NCBI GenBank assembly: GCA_947498705.1 | Contig: CANMLW010000020.1 | Span: forward strand, 1 to 54,005 | DNA: 54,005 nt | Direction: 5' to 3' | Origin: an uncultured Aquimarina sp. | GTDB lineage: Bacteria > Bacteroidota > Bacteroidia > Flavobacteriales > Flavobacteriaceae | Shown: piece after piece, positions 33,598-43,894 of the stretch | Numbering within the stretch: the stretch's first letter is position 1 | Layout of the letters: each line of letters begins with the position of its first letter | Notes under the pieces: generated by a model | Told to the model about the DNA's origin: nothing | Seen by the model: only the letters and a program-made list of their open reading frames with translations | Database searches by the model: none | Position numbers and translations under genes: made by a program

Positions 33598-36500
33598 ATG
33601 AAAAGAATACTTTTATCCATTTGCTTGGGGTTAATGGCTAATTGGCTTTGGGCACAAAGTAATCCACAAGTGGTTACGGGCGCGACAACATTACAAGAGA
33701 AAGACTATAACAACGATGGTGATAACGTCACTTTACAAGTAGGTGCAGGTCAATATTATTTTGATTACAGTTTACCTATTTCGGGAGAATTAGATGGGTA
33801 TTTATCGAGTCGTTTCCCCTGGGATGTATTATACATGAATGATACCTTTACAGAGCAAACATTCGATGTTTCGAAAGGATACTATGGTGACAAAATTCAA
33901 TTAGATTGGTCTATCGGGGCTAATAAAGAAGAGATCGAAAATATTCTCATTTATCGACGGCCTTATGTGGGGACTACTTCAGAGTATTTTCAATTCGAAG
34001 ATGGAGAATATATCCCGCATGAATCATTTGGAGCTCCAATTACCACTTTAAGTAATGATGATTTTCAGTATATAGATTATTATGTAGAAGGAGGACTCCT
34101 GTATGAATATCTGGTGTATGCCAAAGGAGTATCTACATTAGCAGAACGGTATACGTCTTACATTACCGGGGTAGGGTATAGAAATCCAACTGCAGTGGTT
34201 TCTGGTAATATTAGCTTTGAAGGAGGAAATCCTGTGAAAGATGTAGTGGTACGAGCAGAACCACAAGGTGCAGAACTTAATATAGGAAGTAGTATTGCGG
34301 TTTCTGATCAAGGAAAGCTAAATGTTAGGTATTTAAATAAAAAGATCACTACAGAAACTACTTTTCAATCCTGGATGAGAATACAGGACCCATCTGATTT
34401 TAACTGGTTAACATTACAATACCGGGATTTGGTTAACGGAGATATATTGTCTTCAAAAGTAAAAGCTAATGTGATGTTAGTTGAAGATAATGGAGAAAAA
34501 ACGTTGAAGATTAAAGTTAACGGAGTTAATGCAGGTAGTGGAGAATATTCAGTTGCTCTAAAAAAGTACTACCCAACAGGCGATGTGGATGGTAGAGGAG
34601 ATGATATTCTAAAACCAATATCAGAAATTACTTCAAATTTTATTCATCTTTCTTTGATTCTAACTGCCGGCAATACGCCAAAATTATTCTTAAATGGCCG
34701 TCAACTAAATAATGAACTTATTAGTACGATAGCCGAGGCACAAGAAAAGGAGCTGGATAGTACCCAAAGAAAGATTCCTGAACTAAGTATTACAGGAAAT
34801 TATACATACCCATCAGACAAAGAGTTTAATAGCTTGTTCATAGCAGATCAAATGAATGGCGTTATTGATGAAATCCGTCTATGGCAACGATCCTTAGATG
34901 AAAGAACCATTCGTCAGGATTTTAAAAGGTACCTAAACGGAACCGAAACAGGTTTATTAATGTATTTACGTGCCAATGAAGGACAAGGTGAGTATGTGTA
35001 TGACCTTTCTGCAAAAGGATATGATTTCAATAAAAATAATGCATTATTGGTCAATGCAAACTGGACATCAAATGCAATAGATCGACCAACTACCAATCAA
35101 CTGGGAGTATTAGGAGTTACCGATGAGAACGGAAATTATGTGATTGCCGCTATTCCTTATAGTGGAGCAGGGGAATCCTTTAATATTACTCCTGCTTATG
35201 GAGTACATCAATTCGAGCCCAATCAACAGTTGATATTTCTGGGAGAGAGTGCCCAGGTAGTTAATAAAATAGATTTTAAGGATATTTCTTCATTTATCTT
35301 TAGAGGAAGGGCACTCATGGATGTAGTAGGTACTTTCGAACCTATTCAAAATAATGATGGTACTATTCATTTACCTGATGTGTTACAAGTGGTAGAGTCT
35401 GGTTATAATGAGTATAATGTAACTGCTACCAATGGGAGTGAACGCACCTATCAAAAAGGGGATTACCAGGCAGGAGAAGACCCAAATACAATTGTAGATA
35501 TGCCCAATGTAGGTGTAGAAGGAGCCAATATTTATATAGATGGCAATATCGTAATAGGAAGTGATAATCGTCCTGTAAAAACTGATAAAGATGGAGGGTT
35601 TGTAATTAATGTACCTATAGGAAATCATTATATAGAAGTAAAAAAAGACAGACACCATTTTACTTATGGAGGTCGTTTCCCTATGACTGTAGAGGATGCC
35701 TTAGCTCAGGAAGAACGAATAAAAGGAGCTCCTCTGACTTCACCAGAAACAACTTATATTAGAGATAATCATAACATCGAATTCGATTTCTTCGAACACC
35801 AGGAGCAATCGGTTACATTTTTGGACCAGACAAAGGTTACTCTGGTAGGTAAAGTGGTAGGAGGATCGATAGAAGCAGAAAAACCTATTGGTTTTGGTAG
35901 CTATGGTTATGTAGAACATGTATTTAATCCTCAAACTCCAGAAGAACGAAAAGAGGCCGTAAGTGCAAAAAATAATATAGGAGTAGCAACCATCAAATTA
36001 AGTCATGAAGCTGGAGATTTACTAATCAACACCAATGAGACCTCTGGCGAGTATCGAATAGCAATAGCCCCATTACAATATACGATCGAAAAAACAAGTA
36101 CTAGCGATGGTGTTAGTATTGTTAATGATACCGATAATGTTAGTAATACATTCCTAAATGCAAATGAAATATTGGATTTACGAACAGTTCCTGTTACCAA
36201 AACATCAACATTTTCATTGGGAGAAGGAGTAGATCCATTAGCATCAGAACCGTATCATTTTGAAAAGAGTTTTGTGTACCGTTCTGAACCACAATTGTAT
36301 GTAACACGTCAGACTTCTGCACAGAAGATTACTATAGGCGGTACAGATTATTATACAGAAGGACTGCGGCATAATAATAAAGATGTATTTGTTTATGAAC
36401 AGTTTCAATCCTATGACATTGATTTTGAAACCTACGAATTGTATAAAAATTATGATGATGATGTAAATGGTGAAGAAACCAAAGTAGCTATTATAGATGG

Positions 36501-39500
36501 TGATTTTATCATTACCAATAACCTGGCATTAGACGGTAGTGAAGCGATAAGCTATGATAATAATGATAAAAGTAAATCGACATATAGTTTTAAAGCAGGT
36601 ATCCCTAGTATTTCGAAACCGTTTTTAAAAACACTATCCATTAACTATAGAGTAAATGGGATTGATACTCCTGCCAATGGGTATAATAATGAAGGATTAA
36701 TTTTGGGAGGTAAATCAGATGGAAGCCAGACTTTTGTTACCGCGGCTCCTGATGTGCCGGATATTATATTAAGAGATCCGCCGGGATCTGGTAGTTATGC
36801 TTCTATCGAAAAAGGAGAAAGCATCTCTTTTACAACAAAAAGTAGTTTTAAAAGCACAGGAGGGATTTCTACATCTTTTCAATTACTATTAGGTGTTGAG
36901 TTTGGAGCTGGCGGAGGGTTAGCTGGTCCTGTTATAAAATCCAAAGCGACCAATAATGCAACATTAGGTATTTCTGTTAAAACGTCATCAGATAATGGAC
37001 GAACGCTAAAAAAGACCTATAGCTTTGATCAGACCATTAAGACCAGTACCAGTCCTTTTTATGTAGGTGCCGATGCCGATCTATATATCGGGAATTCTAG
37101 TAATTATTTTTATGGTTCTTATGATAATATTCAGGCAGATAAAACAAAGTTATTAGGTTCTAATGCCTTGGAGTTAAGTTTCAAGGATTTACAAGGTAAC
37201 GCAGTTCCTTTATTTATTAGTAAACAAAAGGCGATGTATTTTGTAGAAGAACCTTCTGAAACCTTCTTTGTATATAGCCAACGGCATATTATCGATGTCT
37301 TGATTCCAGAATTAGAATTGATCATATACAATATAGATAATGGTATTGTAGACCCAAAAACTCCTGGAGTATTACCACGTGCAACATATGTACAGCAAAT
37401 AGAGCTTTGGAAAAAAACAATTTTAAAGAATGAAATTACAAAGTACAGAGCTTTAAGCGAAAGAAGTACCTATAAGAATGAGATCACCAAAAATATAGAA
37501 ACTCAAAAATCTATTCTAAATGACGAAATAGAGGAAGGCGATTTAGCACCGGGTGGGTTGTTGCATTCAGAAAAACAACTCAAAGATAAATTAGATGAGT
37601 TAGAAGGATTAAAAACATTGATGGATGCACGTTTCGAGGAGAACATATCGTTTGATGCCGGGGTAGGCGAAATTACGAATAGTACATCGACGGCAGCAGT
37701 AAAGGAAGAAAGTACGGCGTATAATATTACAATTGATGAATCTCTGGCATTAGAGCTTGGTTTTAAGTTTAATGGGGTAGGTTTATTAAATAAAACGGAA
37801 GCTGCTTTTTCTCAGGATATTAACGGTTCTGTAAATACAGAAACGGTAAAAACTACCAAAATATCATACACTCTAAAAGATAATGATAAAGCCAATATGC
37901 TAAGTGTAGATGTGATCAATGCTTTTGATGGTAACGGACCTGTTTTTAGTACCATTGGTGGTCGAACTTCTTGTCCTTATGAAGGGTTAAGTACTTCTTT
38001 ATTTTTTGAAAAAAATGCGTACACCAGAGATACAGGAATTTATAATGCAAAGAAGGCAATTTACGATCAGTATTTAGAAGATAAAGAAGAGTACAGAGAA
38101 TGTGTGAATAGATCCCGCCATCAATCCCCACCATTAACTTGTATTGATCCTATTCCGGTACCAGAACCTTCTTTCGAGATTACCCAAATGAATACCTATA
38201 CGGGTGGTCAGGCATTAAACTTTGCTACACAAAAGGTAGAAGTTCCTATAATAAGTGTCGAAACAGCCGATGTTAGCAATATACCAGAAGCTGGGGTAGC
38301 AGAATTCAAGTTGCTTTTAGAAAATAATAGTGTTAGTGAAACAGATATAGATTTTATGCTTAGGGTAGATCCTGCAACGAACCCCCATAATGCTAAAATC
38401 AATATTCCGGCAAACGGAAAGGTGATTCGGGTACCCTATGGTCAAAAAATATCTTTTGCACTTACTTTAGAAAAATCCATATCCGATCAATTTGATTACC
38501 ATGATATCGATATTATATTAGAATCCTTATGTGATAAGTACAATGTAAATGATCGGGTTTCAATTTCAGCATCCTTTGTGCCTTCGTGCTCAAAAGTAGT
38601 GGTCGCAAAGCCATTTGATAACTGGGTGGTAAATAATGCAGATATTTTTAATCTGGATGGATCAACAAATTCTGTAACGGTAGAATTATCAGAATTTAAC
38701 ACCAGTTTTAATAGTTTTAAAAAGATAGAACTACAGTATAGAAAATCTACTGCTTCTTCATGGAATCGCTTGCACACCTATTATAAAGCACCTTTTACTA
38801 CTGTAGAAGGAGATGCGGTGGATTATTTGGCCACAGCTATCGAAAATGGTGAAGATAAAAACTCAAGCATAACAGAAGCTACCCTGTCTTATGCATTTGA
38901 TATTGCAGGATTAGAACTTTCTGATGGCAGGTACGAAATACGAGCTATTTCTAGCTGTACAGATGGTACTCAATATATTTCAGAAACAATTTTGGGTACA
39001 GTAGATTTACAACGTCCACAACAATTTGGGACTCCATCACCTACCGATGGTATTTTGCATGCTGGTGAAGATCTACGATTACAATTTAGTGAACCTATTC
39101 ATTACAATTCTGCTATAAGTAAAATAGAGATTGTTGCAGAAACCAATGACCTGCCGGTTTCTCATGCCGTATCTGTCCATTTCAACGGATCAGAAAATAC
39201 GGTAGTCATTGATAAAACTAATGTTGTGAGTGGGGATTATAGTATCGAATTCTGGATGAATAACAGCACTCAGGGAGATGCTACCATTATGCAGCAGGAA
39301 AATGGTTTTGATCTGCGACTCATAAACGGAGAATTAGTCTGGACATTGGGAGGACAAACCGTACAACAAGGAATCATAAGTGATGATTTGTTTCACCACT
39401 ATACTTTAAGCTATCATGCAGAAAAGGGAGAGTTGCGAATCTATGAAGATAGTAACGAACTTATTGTTAAAACAGTGGGAGCTTTAGAGTTTACCAACAA

Positions 39501-42459
39501 AGAAGAGTTAACTATAGGAGGAAATAATTTTTCTGGAAACCTACATGATTTAAGAATGTGGACAAAATCTATATCCTTATCAGAATCTGTTGCCAATATG
39601 TATACAAAGTTCTTTGGTTCAGAGCGTAATTTGGTAGGGTATTGGCCATTAAATGAAGGTCAGGGTCCCATAGCAAAAGATTTGGCAAGATATATTCATG
39701 CCCATATGAATGCTTCCTGGGATATTAAACCAAAAACCAATGCATATAGTTTTGCTAATGATCAGTATATCGAACTAAACCTAAGTGATTTCTCAGAGTA
39801 CGGAGCAGTAAAACAAATTCATGATCAAATGGATATTACGCTCTCTTTTTGGGTGAAAACTGATAAAAAAGAGGTGGCTACTCTATTTTCTAATGGTAGA
39901 GGAACTACAAATGATTTTGTACAGTCCAATGGTAAGCGTAATAAATGGGCGATAGAATTGGATACAGAGGGGCTTTTAGTTTTCAAAAATGAAGGTTTGT
40001 CTTACCAACTTAGTAATAGTAGTATTGCAGATAACTCCTGGCATCATATTGCCATGGTCGTGAATCGTATCGGAGCATTAAAAACATATATCGATACAGC
40101 GTTAGTAAGCTCATATCCCACCAAAGATATCGGAGGGATTTCTGGAAATACATTCTGGATAGGTGCTCGTGGTTTTACACACCCTAACAGTACAACTACT
40201 GTAGATCAGTTTTTTACAGGAAAAATTGATGAGGTACGATTATGGAATACAGCTCGTTCTATCGAACAAATACGTAGGGATAGTGGTTATGAGATTTCTC
40301 CAACCACATTAGGGCTGATCCTTTATGCTAATATGAACCGTCCAGAATTGCCAAATGGTAAAGGGCCTAGATATTACCATGCTTTATCTAACAATACCAC
40401 TCCTGCTGTAAATTCGGTTTTAAGTACTGGTTTGCCCAATTACTCAGAGGATGCGCCCAAGTTAAAACCTAAACGTGACTTGCTAAGTTTTGATGTACGT
40501 CATGTAATTAATGGAGATGAAATGATTATTACTCCAGAAATTAGTAATTGGGCAGTTCTCGAAGGGCAAATTTTAGATATTACCGTAGATAGAATGTTTG
40601 ATGCCGCAGAAAATAGGCAGGCATCTCCGGTTACTTGGACTGCATTTGTCGAGCGTAATGAAGTAAGCTGGTATGTAGCAGAAAATGAGGATGTGTTGGA
40701 TATAGAAAAGTTTGTAGGTGATAGTTATCAATTTGATATTACATTGATCAATAGAGGCGGTAAAAACCAAACATTTAAGATTAATAACATACCTGGCTGG
40801 TTAACATTGAGCGTCGATTCTGGGACACTAGAACCCAATAGTAAAATTACTATTAATGCAAGTGTAGATCCAGAATTTACTATTGGTGACTATATCGAAA
40901 ATCTCTATTTGGAAACTGATTTTGGGTTGGATCAAAAGCTACAATTAAATCTTAGAGTATTAGAAACAGAACCAAACTGGTTGGTTGATCCCAATGCTTT
41001 CGATTTTAGCATGAATATTATCGGAAAATTAAAAGTAAGTGGTACTATTTCGAGAGATCACTATGATAAAGTAGGAGCTTTTTTTAACGGAATACCACGA
41101 GGTGAAACGCATCTGGTATATGATCCCGCCTATGATGAGTATTTTGTGTACTTAACCATATTTAGTAATACCGCGTATGGCGAAACTATCGAATTTAGAG
41201 CTTGGGATGCTTCTCAGGGTAAAATTCTCGAAGTAGATTTAAATGATGTCACGACTACGACTTTTATGGAAAATCAGATAATAGGCACCAAATCGAATGC
41301 AGCCATATTCGAGAATACAGAAGTGGTAGAGCAAAAACTATCGTTAAATGCCGGATGGACATGGGTGTCTTTTGATGTAAGTGATCCTGACTTTAATGAT
41401 CTTAATAGGTTAACCAGCGAATTGGATTTGTATACCAACGATAGAATATTAAGTTTAAATCCGGGACGTTTAGAAACGTATTTCAAACACCCAACAGACC
41501 CATATAAAAGTGGTTGGTCTGGTACAATAAGTGCCAATGGAGGGTTAACTACTTCTAAAATGTACAAGCTTAAATTAGAAAAAGAGAATAATTTAAGTAT
41601 TAAAGGTATAAAAGTTAATCTGGATGAATGGTCCTATGAATTGCAAGAAAACTGGAACTGGTTGCCCTTTGTTGTGGGCAATAATACACCGATCAATGAT
41701 GCGCTTGCTTTTTTTGAACCCGAAGATGGAGATGTGATCAAATCACAAAATCTATTTTCGATATACGACCCTTTAAATGGTTGGACGGGTACCTTAAATT
41801 ATTTAATTGCTGGAAATGGGTATATGATACGATCGGGCAAAACACAAACATTTAGATATCCAAGATACCTAAGTACAGCTGCAAAAGGAAAGAGTGTACT
41901 AAAGTCTCAGTCAGAAATTTCCAAAGAGTATACAAAATATGCAGAAAATATGAATGTAATTCTTCGATTACCTAAAGGGTATTCTAAAGTTATGGTATAT
42001 GATACTCAAGGTATATTGAGAGGTAGTGCAGAAAACCAGTGGGTAGAAGATGAATCGCTTAGTTTCTTGACCATTTATGGTGACATAGACGAAAATATGA
42101 GGTTTTATATCTCTAATGGGGTTACAGAAGAAGCAACCACAAAGACTATTGTTTTTAATGCTAATGATGTTCTTGGTACGGTACAGGAACCTATCGTGTT
42201 AAAAGTACCTTCAAAAATTATAGAGGTTTATCCCAATCCTTTTGAAAAAGAGCTTAAAATACGGATGGTAATAGATAGCAAACAAAAAGTGAAACTAACC
42301 TTGGATGCTATGTCCGGACAACAGATATATCAGAAAGAGATGGATCTTAAAACCGGAGAAAACTGGTTAACAATTCAACCAGAAATTTCTTCTGGAAGCT
42401 ATTACCTGAAGGCTACTGTAAATGGTGTAACAGTAAGTAAAAAGGTAATTAAAAAATAA
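33598..42459 (+). CDS. giant LamG-containing T9SS-exported surface protein (operon B, gene 2)
   Basis: 2953 aa from the ATG at 33598, which gives the signal peptide MKRILLSICLGLMANWLWAQ. An in-frame TTG at 33571 lies inside the preceding gene and is unlikely. It is collinear with the 2852 aa paralog over its whole length: N-terminal PWDVLYMNDTF block, regulatory-like segments (GNISFEGGNPVKDVVV), LamG 1 (about 245-430, IDEIRLWQRSL), DVPDIILRDPPGS near 1051, FVEEPSETFFVYSQ, a helical stretch and GGRTSCPYEG near 1457. LamG 2 begins near 1860 (YSIEFWMNNS), LamG 3 near 2078 (LSFWVKTDK), the W-x-V-D-P domain near 2460, GWTWVSFDV near 2590, and the T9SS type A tail at about 2875-2953 (VYPNPFEKELKIR, SSGSYYLKATV). 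An insertion after SCPYEG (about 1465-1525, with KKAIYDQYLEDKEEYRECV) is absent from the paralog. Confidence 0.9.
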   Translation: MKRILLSICLGLMANWLWAQSNPQVVTGATTLQEKDYNNDGDNVTLQVGAGQYYFDYSLPISGELDGYLSSRFPWDVLYMNDTFTEQTFDVSKGYYGDKIQLDWSIGANKEEIENILIYRRPYVGTTSEYFQFEDGEYIPHESFGAPITTLSNDDFQYIDYYVEGGLLYEYLVYAKGVSTLAERYTSYITGVGYRNPTAVVSGNISFEGGNPVKDVVVRAEPQGAELNIGSSIAVSDQGKLNVRYLNKKITTETTFQSWMRIQDPSDFNWLTLQYRDLVNGDILSSKVKANVMLVEDNGEKTLKIKVNGVNAGSGEYSVALKKYYPTGDVDGRGDDILKPISEITSNFIHLSLILTAGNTPKLFLNGRQLNNELISTIAEAQEKELDSTQRKIPELSITGNYTYPSDKEFNSLFIADQMNGVIDEIRLWQRSLDERTIRQDFKRYLNGTETGLLMYLRANEGQGEYVYDLSAKGYDFNKNNALLVNANWTSNAIDRPTTNQLGVLGVTDENGNYVIAAIPYSGAGESFNITPAYGVHQFEPNQQLIFLGESAQVVNKIDFKDISSFIFRGRALMDVVGTFEPIQNNDGTIHLPDVLQVVESGYNEYNVTATNGSERTYQKGDYQAGEDPNTIVDMPNVGVEGANIYIDGNIVIGSDNRPVKTDKDGGFVINVPIGNHYIEVKKDRHHFTYGGRFPMTVEDALAQEERIKGAPLTSPETTYIRDNHNIEFDFFEHQEQSVTFLDQTKVTLVGKVVGGSIEAEKPIGFGSYGYVEHVFNPQTPEERKEAVSAKNNIGVATIKLSHEAGDLLINTNETSGEYRIAIAPLQYTIEKTSTSDGVSIVNDTDNVSNTFLNANEILDLRTVPVTKTSTFSLGEGVDPLASEPYHFEKSFVYRSEPQLYVTRQTSAQKITIGGTDYYTEGLRHNNKDVFVYEQFQSYDIDFETYELYKNYDDDVNGEETKVAIIDGDFIITNNLALDGSEAISYDNNDKSKSTYSFKAGIPSISKPFLKTLSINYRVNGIDTPANGYNNEGLILGGKSDGSQTFVTAAPDVPDIILRDPPGSGSYASIEKGESISFTTKSSFKSTGGISTSFQLLLGVEFGAGGGLAGPVIKSKATNNATLGISVKTSSDNGRTLKKTYSFDQTIKTSTSPFYVGADADLYIGNSSNYFYGSYDNIQADKTKLLGSNALELSFKDLQGNAVPLFISKQKAMYFVEEPSETFFVYSQRHIIDVLIPELELIIYNIDNGIVDPKTPGVLPRATYVQQIELWKKTILKNEITKYRALSERSTYKNEITKNIETQKSILNDEIEEGDLAPGGLLHSEKQLKDKLDELEGLKTLMDARFEENISFDAGVGEITNSTSTAAVKEESTAYNITIDESLALELGFKFNGVGLLNKTEAAFSQDINGSVNTETVKTTKISYTLKDNDKANMLSVDVINAFDGNGPVFSTIGGRTSCPYEGLSTSLFFEKNAYTRDTGIYNAKKAIYDQYLEDKEEYRECVNRSRHQSPPLTCIDPIPVPEPSFEITQMNTYTGGQALNFATQKVEVPIISVETADVSNIPEAGVAEFKLLLENNSVSETDIDFMLRVDPATNPHNAKINIPANGKVIRVPYGQKISFALTLEKSISDQFDYHDIDIILESLCDKYNVNDRVSISASFVPSCSKVVVAKPFDNWVVNNADIFNLDGSTNSVTVELSEFNTSFNSFKKIELQYRKSTASSWNRLHTYYKAPFTTVEGDAVDYLATAIENGEDKNSSITEATLSYAFDIAGLELSDGRYEIRAISSCTDGTQYISETILGTVDLQRPQQFGTPSPTDGILHAGEDLRLQFSEPIHYNSAISKIEIVAETNDLPVSHAVSVHFNGSENTVVIDKTNVVSGDYSIEFWMNNSTQGDATIMQQENGFDLRLINGELVWTLGGQTVQQGIISDDLFHHYTLSYHAEKGELRIYEDSNELIVKTVGALEFTNKEELTIGGNNFSGNLHDLRMWTKSISLSESVANMYTKFFGSERNLVGYWPLNEGQGPIAKDLARYIHAHMNASWDIKPKTNAYSFANDQYIELNLSDFSEYGAVKQIHDQMDITLSFWVKTDKKEVATLFSNGRGTTNDFVQSNGKRNKWAIELDTEGLLVFKNEGLSYQLSNSSIADNSWHHIAMVVNRIGALKTYIDTALVSSYPTKDIGGISGNTFWIGARGFTHPNSTTTVDQFFTGKIDEVRLWNTARSIEQIRRDSGYEISPTTLGLILYANMNRPELPNGKGPRYYHALSNNTTPAVNSVLSTGLPNYSEDAPKLKPKRDLLSFDVRHVINGDEMIITPEISNWAVLEGQILDITVDRMFDAAENRQASPVTWTAFVERNEVSWYVAENEDVLDIEKFVGDSYQFDITLINRGGKNQTFKINNIPGWLTLSVDSGTLEPNSKITINASVDPEFTIGDYIENLYLETDFGLDQKLQLNLRVLETEPNWLVDPNAFDFSMNIIGKLKVSGTISRDHYDKVGAFFNGIPRGETHLVYDPAYDEYFVYLTIFSNTAYGETIEFRAWDASQGKILEVDLNDVTTTTFMENQIIGTKSNAAIFENTEVVEQKLSLNAGWTWVSFDVSDPDFNDLNRLTSELDLYTNDRILSLNPGRLETYFKHPTDPYKSGWSGTISANGGLTTSKMYKLKLEKENNLSIKGIKVNLDEWSYELQENWNWLPFVVGNNTPINDALAFFEPEDGDVIKSQNLFSIYDPLNGWTGTLNYLIAGNGYMIRSGKTQTFRYPRYLSTAAKGKSVLKSQSEISKEYTKYAENMNVILRLPKGYSKVMVYDTQGILRGSAENQWVEDESLSFLTIYGDIDENMRFYISNGVTEEATTKTIVFNANDVLGTVQEPIVLKVPSKIIEVYPNPFEKELKIRMVIDSKQKVKLTLDAMSGQQIYQKEMDLKTGENWLTIQPEISSGSYYLKATVNGVTVSKKVIKK

Positions 42460-42470
42460 GTCCAATAATC

Positions 42471-42506
42471 ACCACTGTTAGTATAGAGGTACTAACAGTG
42501 GTTTTT
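42471..42506 (+). terminator. internal terminator/attenuator between giant gene and gene 3 of operon B
   Basis: Perfect 13-base arms ACCACTGTTAGTA (42471-42483) and TACTAACAGTGGT (42490-42502), with a 6-base loop, are followed by TTTT. It should terminate much of the transcript after the giant gene and lower expression of the last two genes, unless read through. Confidence 0.8.
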
Positions 42507-42519
42507 AAACTATAAAAAG

Positions 42520-43440
42520 ATGAAAATAGGTAACTATAAAAATTGGGTGTTCCTTTTACTCATAGGTATCCAGGCATATGCTCAGAATCCAGAATGGATG
42601 GTAAATGAAAATAATTTTCAATATACGATGTCATTTGTAGCATTTTTAAATATTGATAACAACGATTTAGAAAATTCTAATGATAAGGTAGCAGCTTTTG
42701 TAGATAATGAATGCAGGGGAGTTAGTGAGCTCACTTATATTGCCTCAGAAAACAGGTACTATGCATATTTAACGGTTTTTGCTAATACAAATGATGAAAC
42801 GATCAACTTTAAGGTTTACGATTCGTCTAAGGATAAAGTAGTAAGTATTAGTAAAACAGAAAATTTTGAAATCAATAAACATTATGGTGATGTTTTTCAG
42901 GCATATAGTATTGCAGAGCCAGCGTTAAATAATGAAGCGAATATTGTAGATTTTGATTTTATAGATGTTTTTGTAAAGGATAAGATCTTCAATGATAATG
43001 AGATTACATTGATAGTAGATAATAGCGATGATATTAGTAACCTTAATTCAATGTTTACAATGAGCCCAGGTGCAAAATTATACGTGGGTACAACAGAGCA
43101 AAAATCGGGAGAAAGCTTAATGGACTTTAGCACACCAGTAGCATTTAGAGTAGTATCAGAAGATCAATCTGTTCTAAAAGAATGGACAGTAAATGTGAAG
43201 CAAACTTCTGGCGATATTGTTTACTATAAAAAAGACGCTGTTTGTTATCAAGGCGGTGCTATTAAGCTTGTATCTACCCGTAACAATGAAGAAGTATCAT
43301 TATTTAAAGATGGCATAGCTTTTTCTAAACAAACCATTACTAATGGAGAAACAATATTTAGTAATCTTGAGACCGCAACTTATTTGGTGCAAATAGGGAA
43401 TATTAGTAAAGAAATAATAATCAATAAAAAAGAGGAATGA
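42520..43440 (+). CDS. secreted protein sharing the giant protein's W-x-V-N domain (operon B, gene 3)
   Basis: 306 aa, the paralog of the gene at 30950. A signal peptide (about 1-21, ending AYAQ) leads into the domain PEWMVNENNFQYTMSFVAF with NDKVAAFVDNECRGV and YYAYLTVFANTNDETI. The last third is close to identical to the paralog (AFRVVSEDQSVLKEWTVNV, YYKKDAVCYQGGAIKL, STRNNEEVSLFKDG), whereas the middle (about 150-200) diverges more. The start follows the internal terminator at 42471 by 13 bases, and its stop overlaps the next ATG (ATGA). Confidence 0.83.
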   Translation: MKIGNYKNWVFLLLIGIQAYAQNPEWMVNENNFQYTMSFVAFLNIDNNDLENSNDKVAAFVDNECRGVSELTYIASENRYYAYLTVFANTNDETINFKVYDSSKDKVVSISKTENFEINKHYGDVFQAYSIAEPALNNEANIVDFDFIDVFVKDKIFNDNEITLIVDNSDDISNLNSMFTMSPGAKLYVGTTEQKSGESLMDFSTPVAFRVVSEDQSVLKEWTVNVKQTSGDIVYYKKDAVCYQGGAIKLVSTRNNEEVSLFKDGIAFSKQTITNGETIFSNLETATYLVQIGNISKEIIINKKEE

Positions 43441-43835
43441 TGAATATTCGAGTATGTATATATGCAATAGCTATTCTCACAATGTTTAGCAGTTGCTCTA
43501 AAGATGATGACCCATCAAATACTATCATAAAGGCAACCAGTATAAGTATTATAAAAGAAGATGGTACTTTTATTTCTGTGTTTGATTGTGTTAATCCAAG
43601 TGAGAAGTATTCGGTATTAATAAAAGTAGAAGGTGAGGGTAGTGGCACTGTAAAAGAATCTGTTGTTCCATATACCATAAATGGCGAATTGTACAGTATG
43701 ACTTTTGATAGGCTAGAAGATCAGCAAAATCAGATTAATTTAATAGAAGGCGAAAATGTTGTCCAGCTAGTTGAAACTGGTTTTGTAGCCAAAGTTTCCT
43801 ATATCGCTCAAGATGATTTTGAACTGGTAGAATAG
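43437..43835 (+). CDS. small lipoprotein (operon B, gene 4)
   Basis: 132 aa with lipobox FSSC (Cys20), followed by SKDDDPSN. The mature part is very similar to the operon A lipoprotein (SISIIKEDGTFISVFDC, LIKVEGEGSG, FDRLEDQQNQINLIEGENVV, FVAKVSYIAQDDFELVE). Its start overlaps the stop of gene 3 by four bases, so translation is coupled. A second ATG immediately follows the first. The strong identity between the two lipoproteins suggests an interaction surface under constraint or recent conversion. Confidence 0.83.
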   Translation: MMNIRVCIYAIAILTMFSSCSKDDDPSNTIIKATSISIIKEDGTFISVFDCVNPSEKYSVLIKVEGEGSGTVKESVVPYTINGELYSMTFDRLEDQQNQINLIEGENVVQLVETGFVAKVSYIAQDDFELVE

Positions 43836-43846
43836 TTTATAAGGAA

Positions 43847-43887
43847 ACGAGCCTGCAAAGTTGTAAACCTGCAGGCTTGTTTATTTT
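43847..43887. terminator. terminator between operon B and the convergent phosphoesterase gene
   Basis: Arms AGCCTGCA (43850-43857) and TGCAGGCT (43870-43877) form a perfect 8-bp stem, extendable outward with one G-U pair, followed by TGTTTATTTT. It lies between convergent genes ending at 43835 and 43895 and may serve both. Confidence 0.78.
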
Positions 43888-43894
43888 GTTTAAC

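Noticed and set aside
35383..42000. Numerous 60-100 codon ORFs antisense to the giant genes
   Set aside because: Their composition mirrors the opposite strand, they lack plausible starts or domains, and they are expected by chance in long AT-rich coding sequence.
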